The notes: generated by a model from the sequence alone, not told the origin. Positions 6,740-14,906 are shown, counted from the stretch's first letter. The stretch is DNA of 29,932 bases from JANOYY01 sp031418035 (GCA_031418035.1 JANOWU010000253.1:1-29932), one strand, 5' to 3'. Program-made: numbers and translations.

Positions 6740-9700
6740 ATGCAATTCGAGATCAGGGGTCGGGTAATCGATGACTTCACGGGCGACGGTATCGGTGGTG
6801 TTCGCGTCGAGGCGTGGGACAAAGATTTCCTGTTCGACGATCACCTGGGATCGGCGAGTACAGACAGTGAGGGTGAGTTCTCCATCCGTTTCGACGAGAG
6901 CGCGTTCCGCGACATCTTCTTTGACGACTGGCCGGACCTTTACTTCAAGGTGTATTGCTTCAACGATTTGCTGGTCTCGACCGAGAACGCCGTTCTGTGG
7001 AACCGCACTCGGCCCGAGATTGGCGTGGAGATCCGCTCGCCACATCCGAAACCGCCGAACTGCGCCGAGCGCCACGTCTACCTGAAGATCGAACGCATCG
7101 ACGACTACAGCACGGTTCGTCCGCAGGACAAGGTGGTGCCGCCGGTGCAGTACGGGCGCGACTGCATGCGAAACCACGGCCATGAGAACGGGTTGATTCC
7201 GCAGGCCGAGATCGACGCGCGTTCGCTCACTGCGGTGGTCTACCGCGAGTACCTCGACAACGCGTACTTGATCCCCAAGCCCAACAAGTTGATTGCCGCC
7301 GACATCAATGAGCCCGATCATCTCCACCGCGTACCAGGCACAGTGATCTACACGCGGCCGTGCCAGCGGTTGAAGATCCACGTGTGGAATCGTGATGTCG
7401 TGCCCCACTCGCTTCATGTCCATGGCTTGCGCTACGGCATCGACTCCGACGGCTCGTGGCCGTTCGGGACCGAGGCGCCGCACCACGGCGGGCGCTCCGA
7501 CGCAATATGTCCCGGCGAACGCTGGACATACACCTTCGACGTGCCTGACGATGCGCTCGGTGCTTGGCCGTTCCACGACCACACCCATCACATGCACATG
7601 AAGATCGACCAGGGCTTGTTCGGCGGAATCGTGGTGCTGGGTGCCTGCGACCGGCCACCGCGGCGCTTCACCTTCCCATTTGAGTTGTTGGGTCCGATCT
7701 ACCGAGACCTCGAGCTGCTGCAGGGCGTCCCGGACGAGCCGGACCGACCGCAATTGCCTCACGAGAAGCGAAATCCTTTCGAGATCGGCGAGGAGACGGT
7801 AATCGAACTGCCGCCGCAGATGCACGAGCGTCGTCTCAATGACGCGGCAAGGTTACGGCTGGAGCAACACCGCGAATATCTGCACGAATTCGCGCTGAAG
7901 GAGTTGGCGCTGCCCGGACGCCTCACGAACACCGACCATGTACCGGTTTTCTTCCACGTGATGTCCAACCCAGACGCGAAACCCTTGTTCGACAGTGACG
8001 ATATCGAAGAGCTCGGCGGTCAGGCCTCACTGGACTTCGCGGTCGCCGGCGATTACCCCTACTTCTGCCGCCATCATCCCGACATGACTGGCGTGGTGCA
8101 TGTCGTTCCCGGCGGACCCGATCCGGTAACCGTACATATCACGCCCGGCCCACCAATGGCTTTCAGCCCTGCCGACGTCACAGTAGGCGTCGGCGGAAGG
8201 ATCACCTGGATCAACGACAGCAGCGCACATCACACCGTCACCTCCACCGCGGGTGCGGCGATGAGCACACACTGCATCAACGGTCGTGGCTTCATCGGCA
8301 ACTCACCGACCATCGTCGGGCGCAGCGGCCAGCGGATCCGCTGGTACGTGTTCAACCTGGACACGAGCACCAACTGGCACAATTTCCACCCGCACGCGAT
8401 GCGCTGGCGTTTCGGAGGACAGAGCGTTGACATCCGCAGCATGGGCCCGGCCGAGTCCTTCGTCGTCGAGGCCGAGATCCCGCCGGTTCTGCTGCTCACC
8501 GAAGACGAGGAGCGAGCGCAGGACCCGGCGCATCGACCGCCCGGCGCAACGCTGCGCCGACTGAAGGGTGATTTCGTCTTTCACTGCCATGTCCACCACC
8601 ACATGACGAACGGAATGGTCGGGTTGGTCCGCGCCCGCCAGAGCGTCTGGCTGACAGACGAGATGGCGCACGAGATCAGTCACCGCAGCGGTCTGCCGCT
8701 CGACGACGGGAGCAATGCCTGTCCGGACGTCGACCCGCACCCCTGTCAACACCACGGCGGCGGTCACTGGGAGACAGTGGTCGGCCAGCCGGGGGTCGCG
8801 TTCATGCACTCTGTGCTACTGCCCGGCACGCAGCGTGTGCTGTATTGGGGCTACACACGCGCCGACCAATCGCGTGTCTGGGATTACGCGACACCGGCCG
8901 GGAACTACTTGCTTCCCGCTAACCAGCCGGCCGATTCACCCGGGTTGACGCCAGCCACGTCGGACATGTGGTCGGCCGAGCACACCGTCCTCGACACGGC
9001 GGCCGGCACGATTCTTGTCCACGGCGGCTTCTCGAAATTCGTGTCCTATCACTTCGACCCCGTTGCACTGACGTGGACGCGAGTCGACGACACAGCGGAG
9101 GACCGCTTCTATGCGACCACGCTGACCCTGGGCGATAGCACCGCAGCGACGCTGTACGGCTACAGCAAAACTTTCGAGGTCTACACCGCAGGCGGCGGCT
9201 GGGCCGCTCCGGTGACGTTCGCGTCGTCGATGAACCATCACCAGTTCTACCCTTGGACGTACGTGTTGCCCGACGGCCGACTGTTCATCGCCGGGCCGCA
9301 TGATCCCACCCACCGCGTCGACCTATCTACACCGCTTCTGCCAGAGGCCTACGCGACGATCGCTGGAAACCGCAGCACCGGCGGAGAGAGGGGCAGCTCG
9401 TTGATGTTCGTACTGCGCCCGCCGGACTACAAACCGGTGGTCTGCATCTTGGGCGGCAACCCACCTGCGGCGCAACAGAGCGCGGAAATGATCGACCTGT
9501 CGGCGGTAGCCCCCGCTTGGACCGCCCTGCCCAACCTAAACTTGGCGCGTCCGGAACAGTTCACTGCCACGCTACTGCCCGATGGCCGAGTCTTCGTCGC
9601 GGGCGGCGTCAGTGGTGGGGCCGACGGCGGAATCTGCGAGATCTACGACCCCCGCAACCCGGCCGAAGGCTGGCGAGCAGGACCGCCGATGACCTACAAA

Positions 9701-10120
9701 CGCGGCTACCACTCCTCATTCATCTTGCTGGCCGACGGCAGCGTGCTCGGCGGTGGCGATCCCGCCGGAGCCAACGGCCCCACGCCACACGAACGCTTCT
9801 ACCCTGACTACTTCGACGTGACGCGGCCAGTCATCACCTCGGCGCCGGCCACCATCGCGTACGGCAGCAACTTCACCATCGACACGCCCAATGCTTCCGA
9901 TATCGACGAGGCAGTGCTACTCCGCTCAGGCGCGGTCACGCACGGTTTCAACATGTCACAGCGCGGACTTGAGTGCGTGATCAGCGCGGCCACCCCGGCC
10001 TCGCTCAATGTTCAACTGCCAGCCAACCCCAACCTCGCACCGCCGGGCTGGTATCTGCTTTTCGTACTAAACGCAAGCCGTGTGCCTTCGCTCGGACGTT
10101 GGATTCGGCTCACGGCCTGA
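6740..10120 (+). CDS. Fusion of transthyretin-like domain, multicopper oxidase and galactose-oxidase-like propeller
   Basis: This is a 1126-residue, three-part protein. Residues 1 to about 105 resemble a transthyretin-like beta sandwich (RGRVIDDFTGDGIGGVRVEA). Residues about 190-640 form a multicopper oxidase with all four HxH pairs: H226/H228, H279/H281, H550/H552 and H615/H617. The type 1 copper ligands H547, C616, H621 and M626 are also present (HCHVHHHMTNGM). A second blue-copper-like CxxHxxM (C443, H446, M449) lies in the middle cupredoxin domain. Residues about 690-1125 match the kelch propeller and C-terminal DUF1929 domain of galactose oxidase/GlxA. There Tyr791, Tyr990-His991 and His1068 align with the copper ligands, but the cross-linking Cys is Ser745. 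I see no signal peptide. The start has AAGGAG six bases upstream. The gene stands alone; the substrate is unknown. Confidence 0.88.
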   Translation: MQFEIRGRVIDDFTGDGIGGVRVEAWDKDFLFDDHLGSASTDSEGEFSIRFDESAFRDIFFDDWPDLYFKVYCFNDLLVSTENAVLWNRTRPEIGVEIRSPHPKPPNCAERHVYLKIERIDDYSTVRPQDKVVPPVQYGRDCMRNHGHENGLIPQAEIDARSLTAVVYREYLDNAYLIPKPNKLIAADINEPDHLHRVPGTVIYTRPCQRLKIHVWNRDVVPHSLHVHGLRYGIDSDGSWPFGTEAPHHGGRSDAICPGERWTYTFDVPDDALGAWPFHDHTHHMHMKIDQGLFGGIVVLGACDRPPRRFTFPFELLGPIYRDLELLQGVPDEPDRPQLPHEKRNPFEIGEETVIELPPQMHERRLNDAARLRLEQHREYLHEFALKELALPGRLTNTDHVPVFFHVMSNPDAKPLFDSDDIEELGGQASLDFAVAGDYPYFCRHHPDMTGVVHVVPGGPDPVTVHITPGPPMAFSPADVTVGVGGRITWINDSSAHHTVTSTAGAAMSTHCINGRGFIGNSPTIVGRSGQRIRWYVFNLDTSTNWHNFHPHAMRWRFGGQSVDIRSMGPAESFVVEAEIPPVLLLTEDEERAQDPAHRPPGATLRRLKGDFVFHCHVHHHMTNGMVGLVRARQSVWLTDEMAHEISHRSGLPLDDGSNACPDVDPHPCQHHGGGHWETVVGQPGVAFMHSVLLPGTQRVLYWGYTRADQSRVWDYATPAGNYLLPANQPADSPGLTPATSDMWSAEHTVLDTAAGTILVHGGFSKFVSYHFDPVALTWTRVDDTAEDRFYATTLTLGDSTAATLYGYSKTFEVYTAGGGWAAPVTFASSMNHHQFYPWTYVLPDGRLFIAGPHDPTHRVDLSTPLLPEAYATIAGNRSTGGERGSSLMFVLRPPDYKPVVCILGGNPPAAQQSAEMIDLSAVAPAWTALPNLNLARPEQFTATLLPDGRVFVAGGVSGGADGGICEIYDPRNPAEGWRAGPPMTYKRGYHSSFILLADGSVLGGGDPAGANGPTPHERFYPDYFDVTRPVITSAPATIAYGSNFTIDTPNASDIDEAVLLRSGAVTHGFNMSQRGLECVISAATPASLNVQLPANPNLAPPGWYLLFVLNASRVPSLGRWIRLTA

Positions 10121-10436
10121 GAGCGCTGTGCTCCGACCACACAAAGCCGTGTGTGTGAACTACGTGTTCTTTGCCTTCTCATGCAAAAAGGACCAACCGC
10201 CGAAACCTCGGACTTCGCAACGTGCAACTTTGCGTCGGCGACTACCCCGTAGCGGCACCTCAGGACAGCGTTCGCGGCCGTCTCTGGCGGCGATTCGGTG
10301 CCTGATCCCATCGCACACTCTCATCTGACATCACGTCAAACCGGTCGTAGCTCGGAGTCGCCCGCGACTCTTCGCGGTTCACCACCGTGCCGCTCGACGA
10401 AGGACCTTTCGTCCCGACCAACTCCAAGGACACACC
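10121..10436 (+). other. Intergenic stretch with a hairpin, no gene seen
   Basis: I find no convincing coding sequence here. Two features stand out. A CACAC...GTGTG inverted pair lies soon after the oxidase stop (about 10138-10157). A perfect 6-bp stem with a CCCG tetraloop (GAGTCG 10355-10360, CGACTC 10365-10370) lies further on. Neither is followed by a T run, so they are only weak terminator candidates. An AAGGA about seven bases before the GTG at 10437 looks like a ribosome binding site for the thiolase remnant. Confidence 0.35.
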
Positions 10437-10733
10437 GTGAGCAACCGCCCCGAGGCCTACACCGTTGACGCAGTGCGAACTCTTGTTGGGAAGCGCGGAG
10501 GTTTGCTCTCCCAGATCCATCCGGCCGACCTCGGTGCACATGCCATCGCGTCGCTGATGGAGCGTACGGGCGTCGACCCCGGAGCGATCGAAGACGTCAT
10601 CGGCATATTCGGACAGGACCAATCGGGAGGCATGGAATCGCATCCACTTGCTGTAGACGTCGCACCCAAAATGTCCACAACACACACCGGTGCAGTCAAA
10701 TACTGCTCAGACAAGAGGATTCAGAACCTATAG
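10437..10733 (+). pseudogene. N-terminal remnant of a thiolase (acetyl-CoA acetyltransferase)
   Basis: The first roughly 60 residues read as a thiolase N-terminus: VDAVRTLVGKRGG, then IHPADLGAHAIASLMERTGVD and a following IEDVIG. In intact thiolases of about 390 residues this region precedes the catalytic-cysteine segment. Here the resemblance stops around residue 62. The frame then runs through unrelated residues to a TAG at 10731, with no catalytic Cys, no His and no C-terminal GxCGGG motif. Neither strand of the next 260 bases shows the missing parts. The GTG start keeps an AAGGA ribosome binding site, so a short peptide could still be made. I read it as a 3'-truncated gene left by deletion or rearrangement. 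Confidence 0.6.
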
Positions 10734-10994
10734 CCGAGAACCAGTGGGGAACGTACCGTGACCGGTACCCCAAAGGCGCCAACGGTCGTTGGCGATTCGC
10801 TCGACGCGCGGTCAGAGTCGGCAGGCGTTCGCCGGTCACCTTCGGAGGCTGATGCCTCGACGGCGTTGTTTGCGTCCACCGTGTCAGGCGGGGACACCGG
10901 TGCGCGCTTATGGCCGCACCGTGAACCGCTTGCCGCACTGCGCGCCCGGCACGGCGTCGCTTGGCGAGGTAACACGAGCCACGCGACGCCTCAC
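10734..10994. other. Non-coding or degraded stretch
   Basis: Open frames exist on both strands, but their products are Arg/Ala/Ser-rich without recognisable motifs, as expected of shadow frames in GC-rich DNA. No tRNA, repeat or transposase fragment is evident. With the preceding thiolase remnant this makes a segment of about 870 bases without an intact gene, the longest in the window. Confidence 0.4.
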
Positions 10995-11780
10995 TCATGA
11001 CGACGCTGGCGCGTCCCGAGGCGTCAGGAGAAACGTGAACGCGGTGGAAGACTCCGTGAGTCGTGAACGATCCGGCGTACGAACCCACACGGGCTCCAAC
11101 CCGGCCGCACTGACCAGTTCGAAGAACTGCGCTGGCGAGTACCAGTGCAGGACCCATTCCCGGTCGACGCACTCGGTCACGTCGTCGTGAACGAGGTATT
11201 CGTAGCGAAGCATGTTTGCCTGGATCCGCATCTCCGGGTCCCGGCGCTCAGACAGCACAGAGAAGCGCATTTCGGTGACGTCGTCGCTTCGATGAACCCG
11301 TGGGCGACCAAAGTACGTGGCCGGCGTCGGCGAGGGTACGGTCAGCGGGACAAGGGCAACTCCTCCCGGGACGAGGTGGGACCTGATTCGCGAAAGGGCT
11401 TCGAGCGCAATGGCGTCGGTGGGCAACAGGTTGAAGGTCGGCCCGGCCAGGTAGATGGTCTTGAACTGACGCCCGAGGTTCATCGCCTCCATCGTCGAGT
11501 TGTGAAGGGTGACGTCGAGGCCCCTCTGCGCGGCGAAGGAGCGACAGCGCGCCAGCATGTCCTCCGACGAGTCGAGTCCTTCGACGAGTAGGCCTTCACT
11601 CACCAGATCGAGGAGCGGATCGCCGTCACCGCAACCCAGTTCGAGAGCTGGTTCGCCGTAGCGCCGAATGAGCTTTGCGTAGGGCGCTGGATCAAAGGTG
11701 CTCGCCCGCAGATGCCGATAGAGTTCGGCGACGACGCCGGTGTAGAACTGTGCGGGAGCCGTGTCGTCGGATTCAGTCAT
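10995..11780 (-). CDS. Class I SAM-dependent methyltransferase
   Basis: The 261-residue product shows the Rossmann-type methyltransferase fold. Motif I is ALELGCGDGDPLL (residues 45-57), the acidic end of strand 2 is VEGLDSSEDMLARC, and the post-motif strand is KTIYLAGPTFNLLP. The C-terminal half (MRIQANMLRYEYLV and DREWVLHWYSPAQFFELVSAAGLEPV) is typical of small-molecule methyltransferases. The frame remains open far upstream, but the ATG at 11780 is where family similarity begins. It is divergent from the FAD oxidoreductase gene. The substrate is unknown. Confidence 0.82.
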   Translation of the reverse strand: MTESDDTAPAQFYTGVVAELYRHLRASTFDPAPYAKLIRRYGEPALELGCGDGDPLLDLVSEGLLVEGLDSSEDMLARCRSFAAQRGLDVTLHNSTMEAMNLGRQFKTIYLAGPTFNLLPTDAIALEALSRIRSHLVPGGVALVPLTVPSPTPATYFGRPRVHRSDDVTEMRFSVLSERRDPEMRIQANMLRYEYLVHDDVTECVDREWVLHWYSPAQFFELVSAAGLEPVWVRTPDRSRLTESSTAFTFLLTPRDAPASS

Positions 11781-11800
11781 GGTGGTAGTTGAGCACGCCG

Positions 11801-11812
11801 CGCACGCGTGCG
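11801..11812. promoter_or_regulatory. 12-bp palindrome in the divergent promoter region
   Basis: CGCACGCGTGCG is a perfect palindrome lying between the divergent methyltransferase and oxidoreductase genes, 21 bases before the methyltransferase start and 26 bases upstream of the putative ECF41 promoter. It could be an operator for a dimeric regulator. Short GC palindromes also arise by chance in GC-rich DNA, so the call is tentative. Confidence 0.25.
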
Positions 11813-11837
11813 TCGATGAAAAAAGAATCTGGTGCGC

Positions 11838-11864
11838 TGTCACAATTCCGATCTCTGCGTCGTC
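11838..11864 (+). promoter_or_regulatory. ECF41-type sigma factor promoter
   Basis: TGTCACA (11838-11844), a 16-base spacer, then CGTC (11861-11864) reproduces the ECF41 consensus TGTCACA-N16-CGTC as I recall it from published work on that sigma group. It lies 30 bases before the ATG of the FAD oxidoreductase, whose operon also encodes an ECF41-like sigma factor. That makes autoregulation likely. The recalled consensus and the exact spacer match are the evidence; no expression data were available. Confidence 0.75.
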
Positions 11865-11894
11865 TGAGGTGAAAGGACAAACCGGAGGAAAATC

Positions 11895-13112
11895 ATGGCC
11901 AGGAAGATGTACATCGTCGGGGGCGGTCTCGCCGGTCTGACGGCAGCTGCGACAGCGGCGAGGTCGGGCGCGGAGGTCGTCGTGCTCGAAGCAAGGACCA
12001 GCCTCGGTGGCCGGGCCCGAACCGAGGAGCGCAACGGCTTCCTCTTCAATCAGGGAGCGCATGCGTTGTACGCGGGCGGGGTGGGCATTTCGATCCTGCG
12101 CGAACTTGGGGTGACGGCTGTCGGGAAGCAGCCGCCGCTCAGAGGCTATGGCCAGCTGCGCGGCAAGGTCGGCCTGATGCCGGGTACTCCGATGGATCTC
12201 GTTGTATCCCCACTGATCGGGGTGAAGGCGAAGGCGCAACTTGGGCGTCTGCTCGCCAAACCTCTCAGCCTCTTGAAGACCGAGACGGCGAACCGGTCGA
12301 TGCAACAGTGGGTGGAGGAACACGTCGCTCATCCCGACGCGCGTCTGTTTGTTCTCATGGCCGCGCGGACCGCCACCTATCAGGACGACATGACGACGAT
12401 CGCCGCAGCGGTGGCTGTTCCCCAAACAGTAAGTGCACTGACGAAAGGCGTGTTGTATCTCGACGGTGGCTGGCAGCGACTTGTCGACAAACTCGAAGAC
12501 GTCGCGATACGCGCAGGCGCGAAGATCGATAACGAATCGAAAGTGGCGTCAATTCGAGAGGTTCCCGACGCGGATGCGATCGTGCTGGCCGTAGGAGGAC
12601 CGGGTCAGGTCGCCAAACTGTTGGACGACAATTCAACGGCCGCGAACGAGTGGGCCCGCCGAGCCCGACCCGTGTATGCGTCGGGGCTCGATCTCGGCCT
12701 GGCGAGGTTGCCCAAGCCCGAGCGACGCTTCTGCCTCTGCGCGGATGCGCCGTTGTACTTCTCCACGCATACCCCGACGGCAGATCTGGCGCCCGAAGGT
12801 TCGGAGCTGGTGCACGTGTTGGCCTACGGAACCGCGCATGAGAATCCGCGGGTCCAGATGGAGGAGTACCTCGACGCCGTGCAGCCCGGATGGAAAGCCG
12901 AGGTGCGCGCCGAGCAGTTCGGGAAGCACTGGCTGGTCGCCCATGACCGCCCGACGCCGGAGATCGGTTCGCTGACGAATCGGCCAGGGCCCCGCGTTCC
13001 CGGCTACGACAACGTGTTCATTGCGGGGGACTGGGTCGGAGCGCACGGACTTCTCGCCGACGCGTCGATCGCCAGCGGCCGCGAGGCGGGGCACCTCGCC
13101 AGTTCGGCGTAG
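11895..13112 (+). CDS. FAD-dependent oxidoreductase (phytoene desaturase/amine oxidase superfamily)
   Basis: This 405-residue flavoprotein begins with the dinucleotide-binding motif YIVGGGLAGLTAA (GxGxxG at residues 9-14), the strand-2 acidic end VVVLEART and the following SLGGRART. The C-terminal FAD segment VFIAGDWVGAHGLLADASI is also intact. It resembles the CrtI/NAD(P)-binding Rossmann oxidoreductases rather than a defined enzyme; no carotenoid genes are nearby. A strong GGAGGA ribosome binding site (11884-11889) precedes the ATG. It is the first gene under the ECF41 promoter, 50 bases ahead of the sigma gene. Oxidoreductases of several kinds are known genomic partners of ECF41 sigma factors, which fits. 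Confidence 0.85.
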   Translation: MARKMYIVGGGLAGLTAAATAARSGAEVVVLEARTSLGGRARTEERNGFLFNQGAHALYAGGVGISILRELGVTAVGKQPPLRGYGQLRGKVGLMPGTPMDLVVSPLIGVKAKAQLGRLLAKPLSLLKTETANRSMQQWVEEHVAHPDARLFVLMAARTATYQDDMTTIAAAVAVPQTVSALTKGVLYLDGGWQRLVDKLEDVAIRAGAKIDNESKVASIREVPDADAIVLAVGGPGQVAKLLDDNSTAANEWARRARPVYASGLDLGLARLPKPERRFCLCADAPLYFSTHTPTADLAPEGSELVHVLAYGTAHENPRVQMEEYLDAVQPGWKAEVRAEQFGKHWLVAHDRPTPEIGSLTNRPGPRVPGYDNVFIAGDWVGAHGLLADASIASGREAGHLASSA

Positions 13113-13162
13113 GCGGCTCACATGAACTCACATAAACCCGGCTCAACCAGGATGTCATTGAC

Positions 13163-14035
13163 ATGAACGCGAACTCCCTCGCCACCTACACCGCTCATCG
13201 AGATCGGCTCTTCGGGGTTGCGTATCGCATGACCGGTCGTGTGTGCGACGCGAATGACATCTGTCAGGAAACATGGCTGAGGTGGGATGCGGTCGACCCC
13301 GCCACGGTGGAAAACCCGGAGGCGTACCTCGTGCGAATCACCACACGCTTAGCGCTGGACCGAGCCCATTCCGCTGCCGCGCGTCGCGAGTCCTACGTCG
13401 GACCATATCTCCCCGAACCGGTGTGTGAAGTCACGCGCAACGATCCGGGTGAGGCCGCCGAACTGGCTGATTCGATGACCTTCGCTTTTCTCGTCATCCT
13501 CGACGAACTCAAACCGATAGAGCGAGCCGTGTTCCTCCTGCACGACGTGTTCGGCTACTCCTTCGACGAGATCGCGTCATCAGTCGATCGAACGCCTGCT
13601 TCGTGTCGTCAGATTGCGAGCCGGACCCGTAAGCGTGTTCACCGTTCAGGCGAAATGTATCGTCGGCCGACGAAGGAACACCAGACGAACGTAATCACGC
13701 AGATGATCGGGCATACGCTGTCCGGCGACATAGGCGCGCTTATGACGCTGCTCGCCCCCGACGTCGTGCAACTCGATGACGCCGGTCCGAACCGCAGAGC
13801 GGCGCGTAACCCGATCGTGGGTGCGGACCGTGTCGCCCGCTTCGAGGTGAACCTGGCCAAGCGCATTGTCCCCCAGGGCACGGTCGAGTTCATCGAGGTC
13901 AACGGCAACGTCGGTCTGATTTTTCGGGTCGACGGGAGTCCGGACATGGTCATGACGTTCGCATGGTCCCTCGACGGGCTGGTCAAGCGAGTCTTCGTGC
14001 AGATGAACCCGGAGAAGTTGGGCCATCTCCTGTAA
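13163..14035 (+). CDS. ECF41-family (SigJ-like) RNA polymerase sigma factor with SnoaL-like C-terminus
   Basis: The 290-residue product has a sigma-2 domain at about residues 8-75 (YTAHRDRLFGVAYRMTG, then DICQETWLRW) and a sigma-4 domain at about 105-160 (LKPIERAVFLLHDVFGYSFDEIA). An NTF2/SnoaL-like extension of over 100 residues follows. This is the ECF41 architecture, where the fused C-terminal domain replaces a separate anti-sigma factor and modulates activity. The terminal NPDKL-type motif is present as NPEKL at 282-286. The DGGG-type motif of the family is replaced by DDAG at 205-208. The gene is 50 bases after the oxidoreductase and shares its operon. The signal it responds to is unknown. 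Confidence 0.9.
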   Translation: MNANSLATYTAHRDRLFGVAYRMTGRVCDANDICQETWLRWDAVDPATVENPEAYLVRITTRLALDRAHSAAARRESYVGPYLPEPVCEVTRNDPGEAAELADSMTFAFLVILDELKPIERAVFLLHDVFGYSFDEIASSVDRTPASCRQIASRTRKRVHRSGEMYRRPTKEHQTNVITQMIGHTLSGDIGALMTLLAPDVVQLDDAGPNRRAARNPIVGADRVARFEVNLAKRIVPQGTVEFIEVNGNVGLIFRVDGSPDMVMTFAWSLDGLVKRVFVQMNPEKLGHLL

Positions 14036-14090
14036 CGTCGGACCGGTGGTTGCGTCCCTCGAGCGAGGCACGGGAAGCGATGCACGCGTT

Positions 14091-14858
14091 TCAGCGAGCG
14101 AGGTAGCCGCCGTCGACGGCGAGCGCATGACCAACGGTGAAGCTCGACTCGTCACTGCACAACCACAGCGCCGCCTTGGCGATCTCGTCGACTGACCCGA
14201 AACGGTTCACCAAGCTCAGCCGTTTGATGACGTCGGCTTCCTCACGACCCCGACGCTCCATCGCGTTTCGCAACATGGGCGTGTCGATCGCTCCCGGGCA
14301 GATCGCGTTGATGCGAATCCCGAGGGCTGCGTAGTCGATAGCAGCACTCTTGGTGAGGCCGAGGACCGCAAACTTCGATGCCGTGTATGCGGACTGGTGA
14401 TGCTGAGGACGCACCGAACTTGTCGACGCGAAGTTGACGATGGCTCCACCGTTCCCGGCTGCGATCATGGCGCGAATCTGATGCTTCATAGACAGATACA
14501 CGGAGCGCACGTTGACGGACTGCACCCGATCGAAGAGGTCGTCGTCGAGGTCGGCAAGCGGGACGCTTTCTCCCTCGATCGCTGCGGCATTGACCGCGCA
14601 GTCGAGGCGCCCGTAGGTCGACACCGCCCCCGCCACCATCGATGAGACCGACGCTGCATCGGCAACGTCCGTGCGTTGAAACATGGCCGTACCGCCCGCC
14701 GCAAGGATTGCGTCAACCGTTTGGTTTCCGCCGATGTCGTTGATGTCCGCGGCCAACACCTTTGCGCCCGCGGCGGCGAAGTGCATCGCAATGGCGCGTC
14801 CCATCCCGCTTGCGGCTCCGGTCACGATAGCTACCCGTCCGTCAAATCGTTCACTCAC
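14091..14858 (-). CDS. Short-chain dehydrogenase/reductase (SDR)
   Basis: This is a classical SDR of 255 residues. It has the cofactor motif TGAASGMG (13-20) and an acidic residue ending strand 2 (AADIN, favouring NAD). The NAAAIEG motif follows, then the catalytic Ser145, Tyr158 and Lys162 (AYTASK). PGAIDTPM follows, and the C-terminus is VDGGYLAR. It lies 48 bases downstream of the flavoprotein hydroxylase on the same strand, so the two probably form one transcript. An alcohol or dihydrodiol dehydrogenase role beside a ring hydroxylase is plausible, but the substrate cannot be read. It is convergent with the sigma factor gene. Confidence 0.88.
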   Translation of the reverse strand: MSERFDGRVAIVTGAASGMGRAIAMHFAAAGAKVLAADINDIGGNQTVDAILAAGGTAMFQRTDVADAASVSSMVAGAVSTYGRLDCAVNAAAIEGESVPLADLDDDLFDRVQSVNVRSVYLSMKHQIRAMIAAGNGGAIVNFASTSSVRPQHHQSAYTASKFAVLGLTKSAAIDYAALGIRINAICPGAIDTPMLRNAMERRGREEADVIKRLSLVNRFGSVDEIAKAALWLCSDESSFTVGHALAVDGGYLAR

Positions 14859-14906
14859 GTGAGGTCCTCGGTTTCCAAATAATGTGTGTACGTATGAATG
14901 TGCAGC

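Noticed and set aside
10734..10994. Mobile-element or integron remnant
   Set aside because: No terminal inverted repeats, transposase or integrase motifs, or target duplications could be seen.
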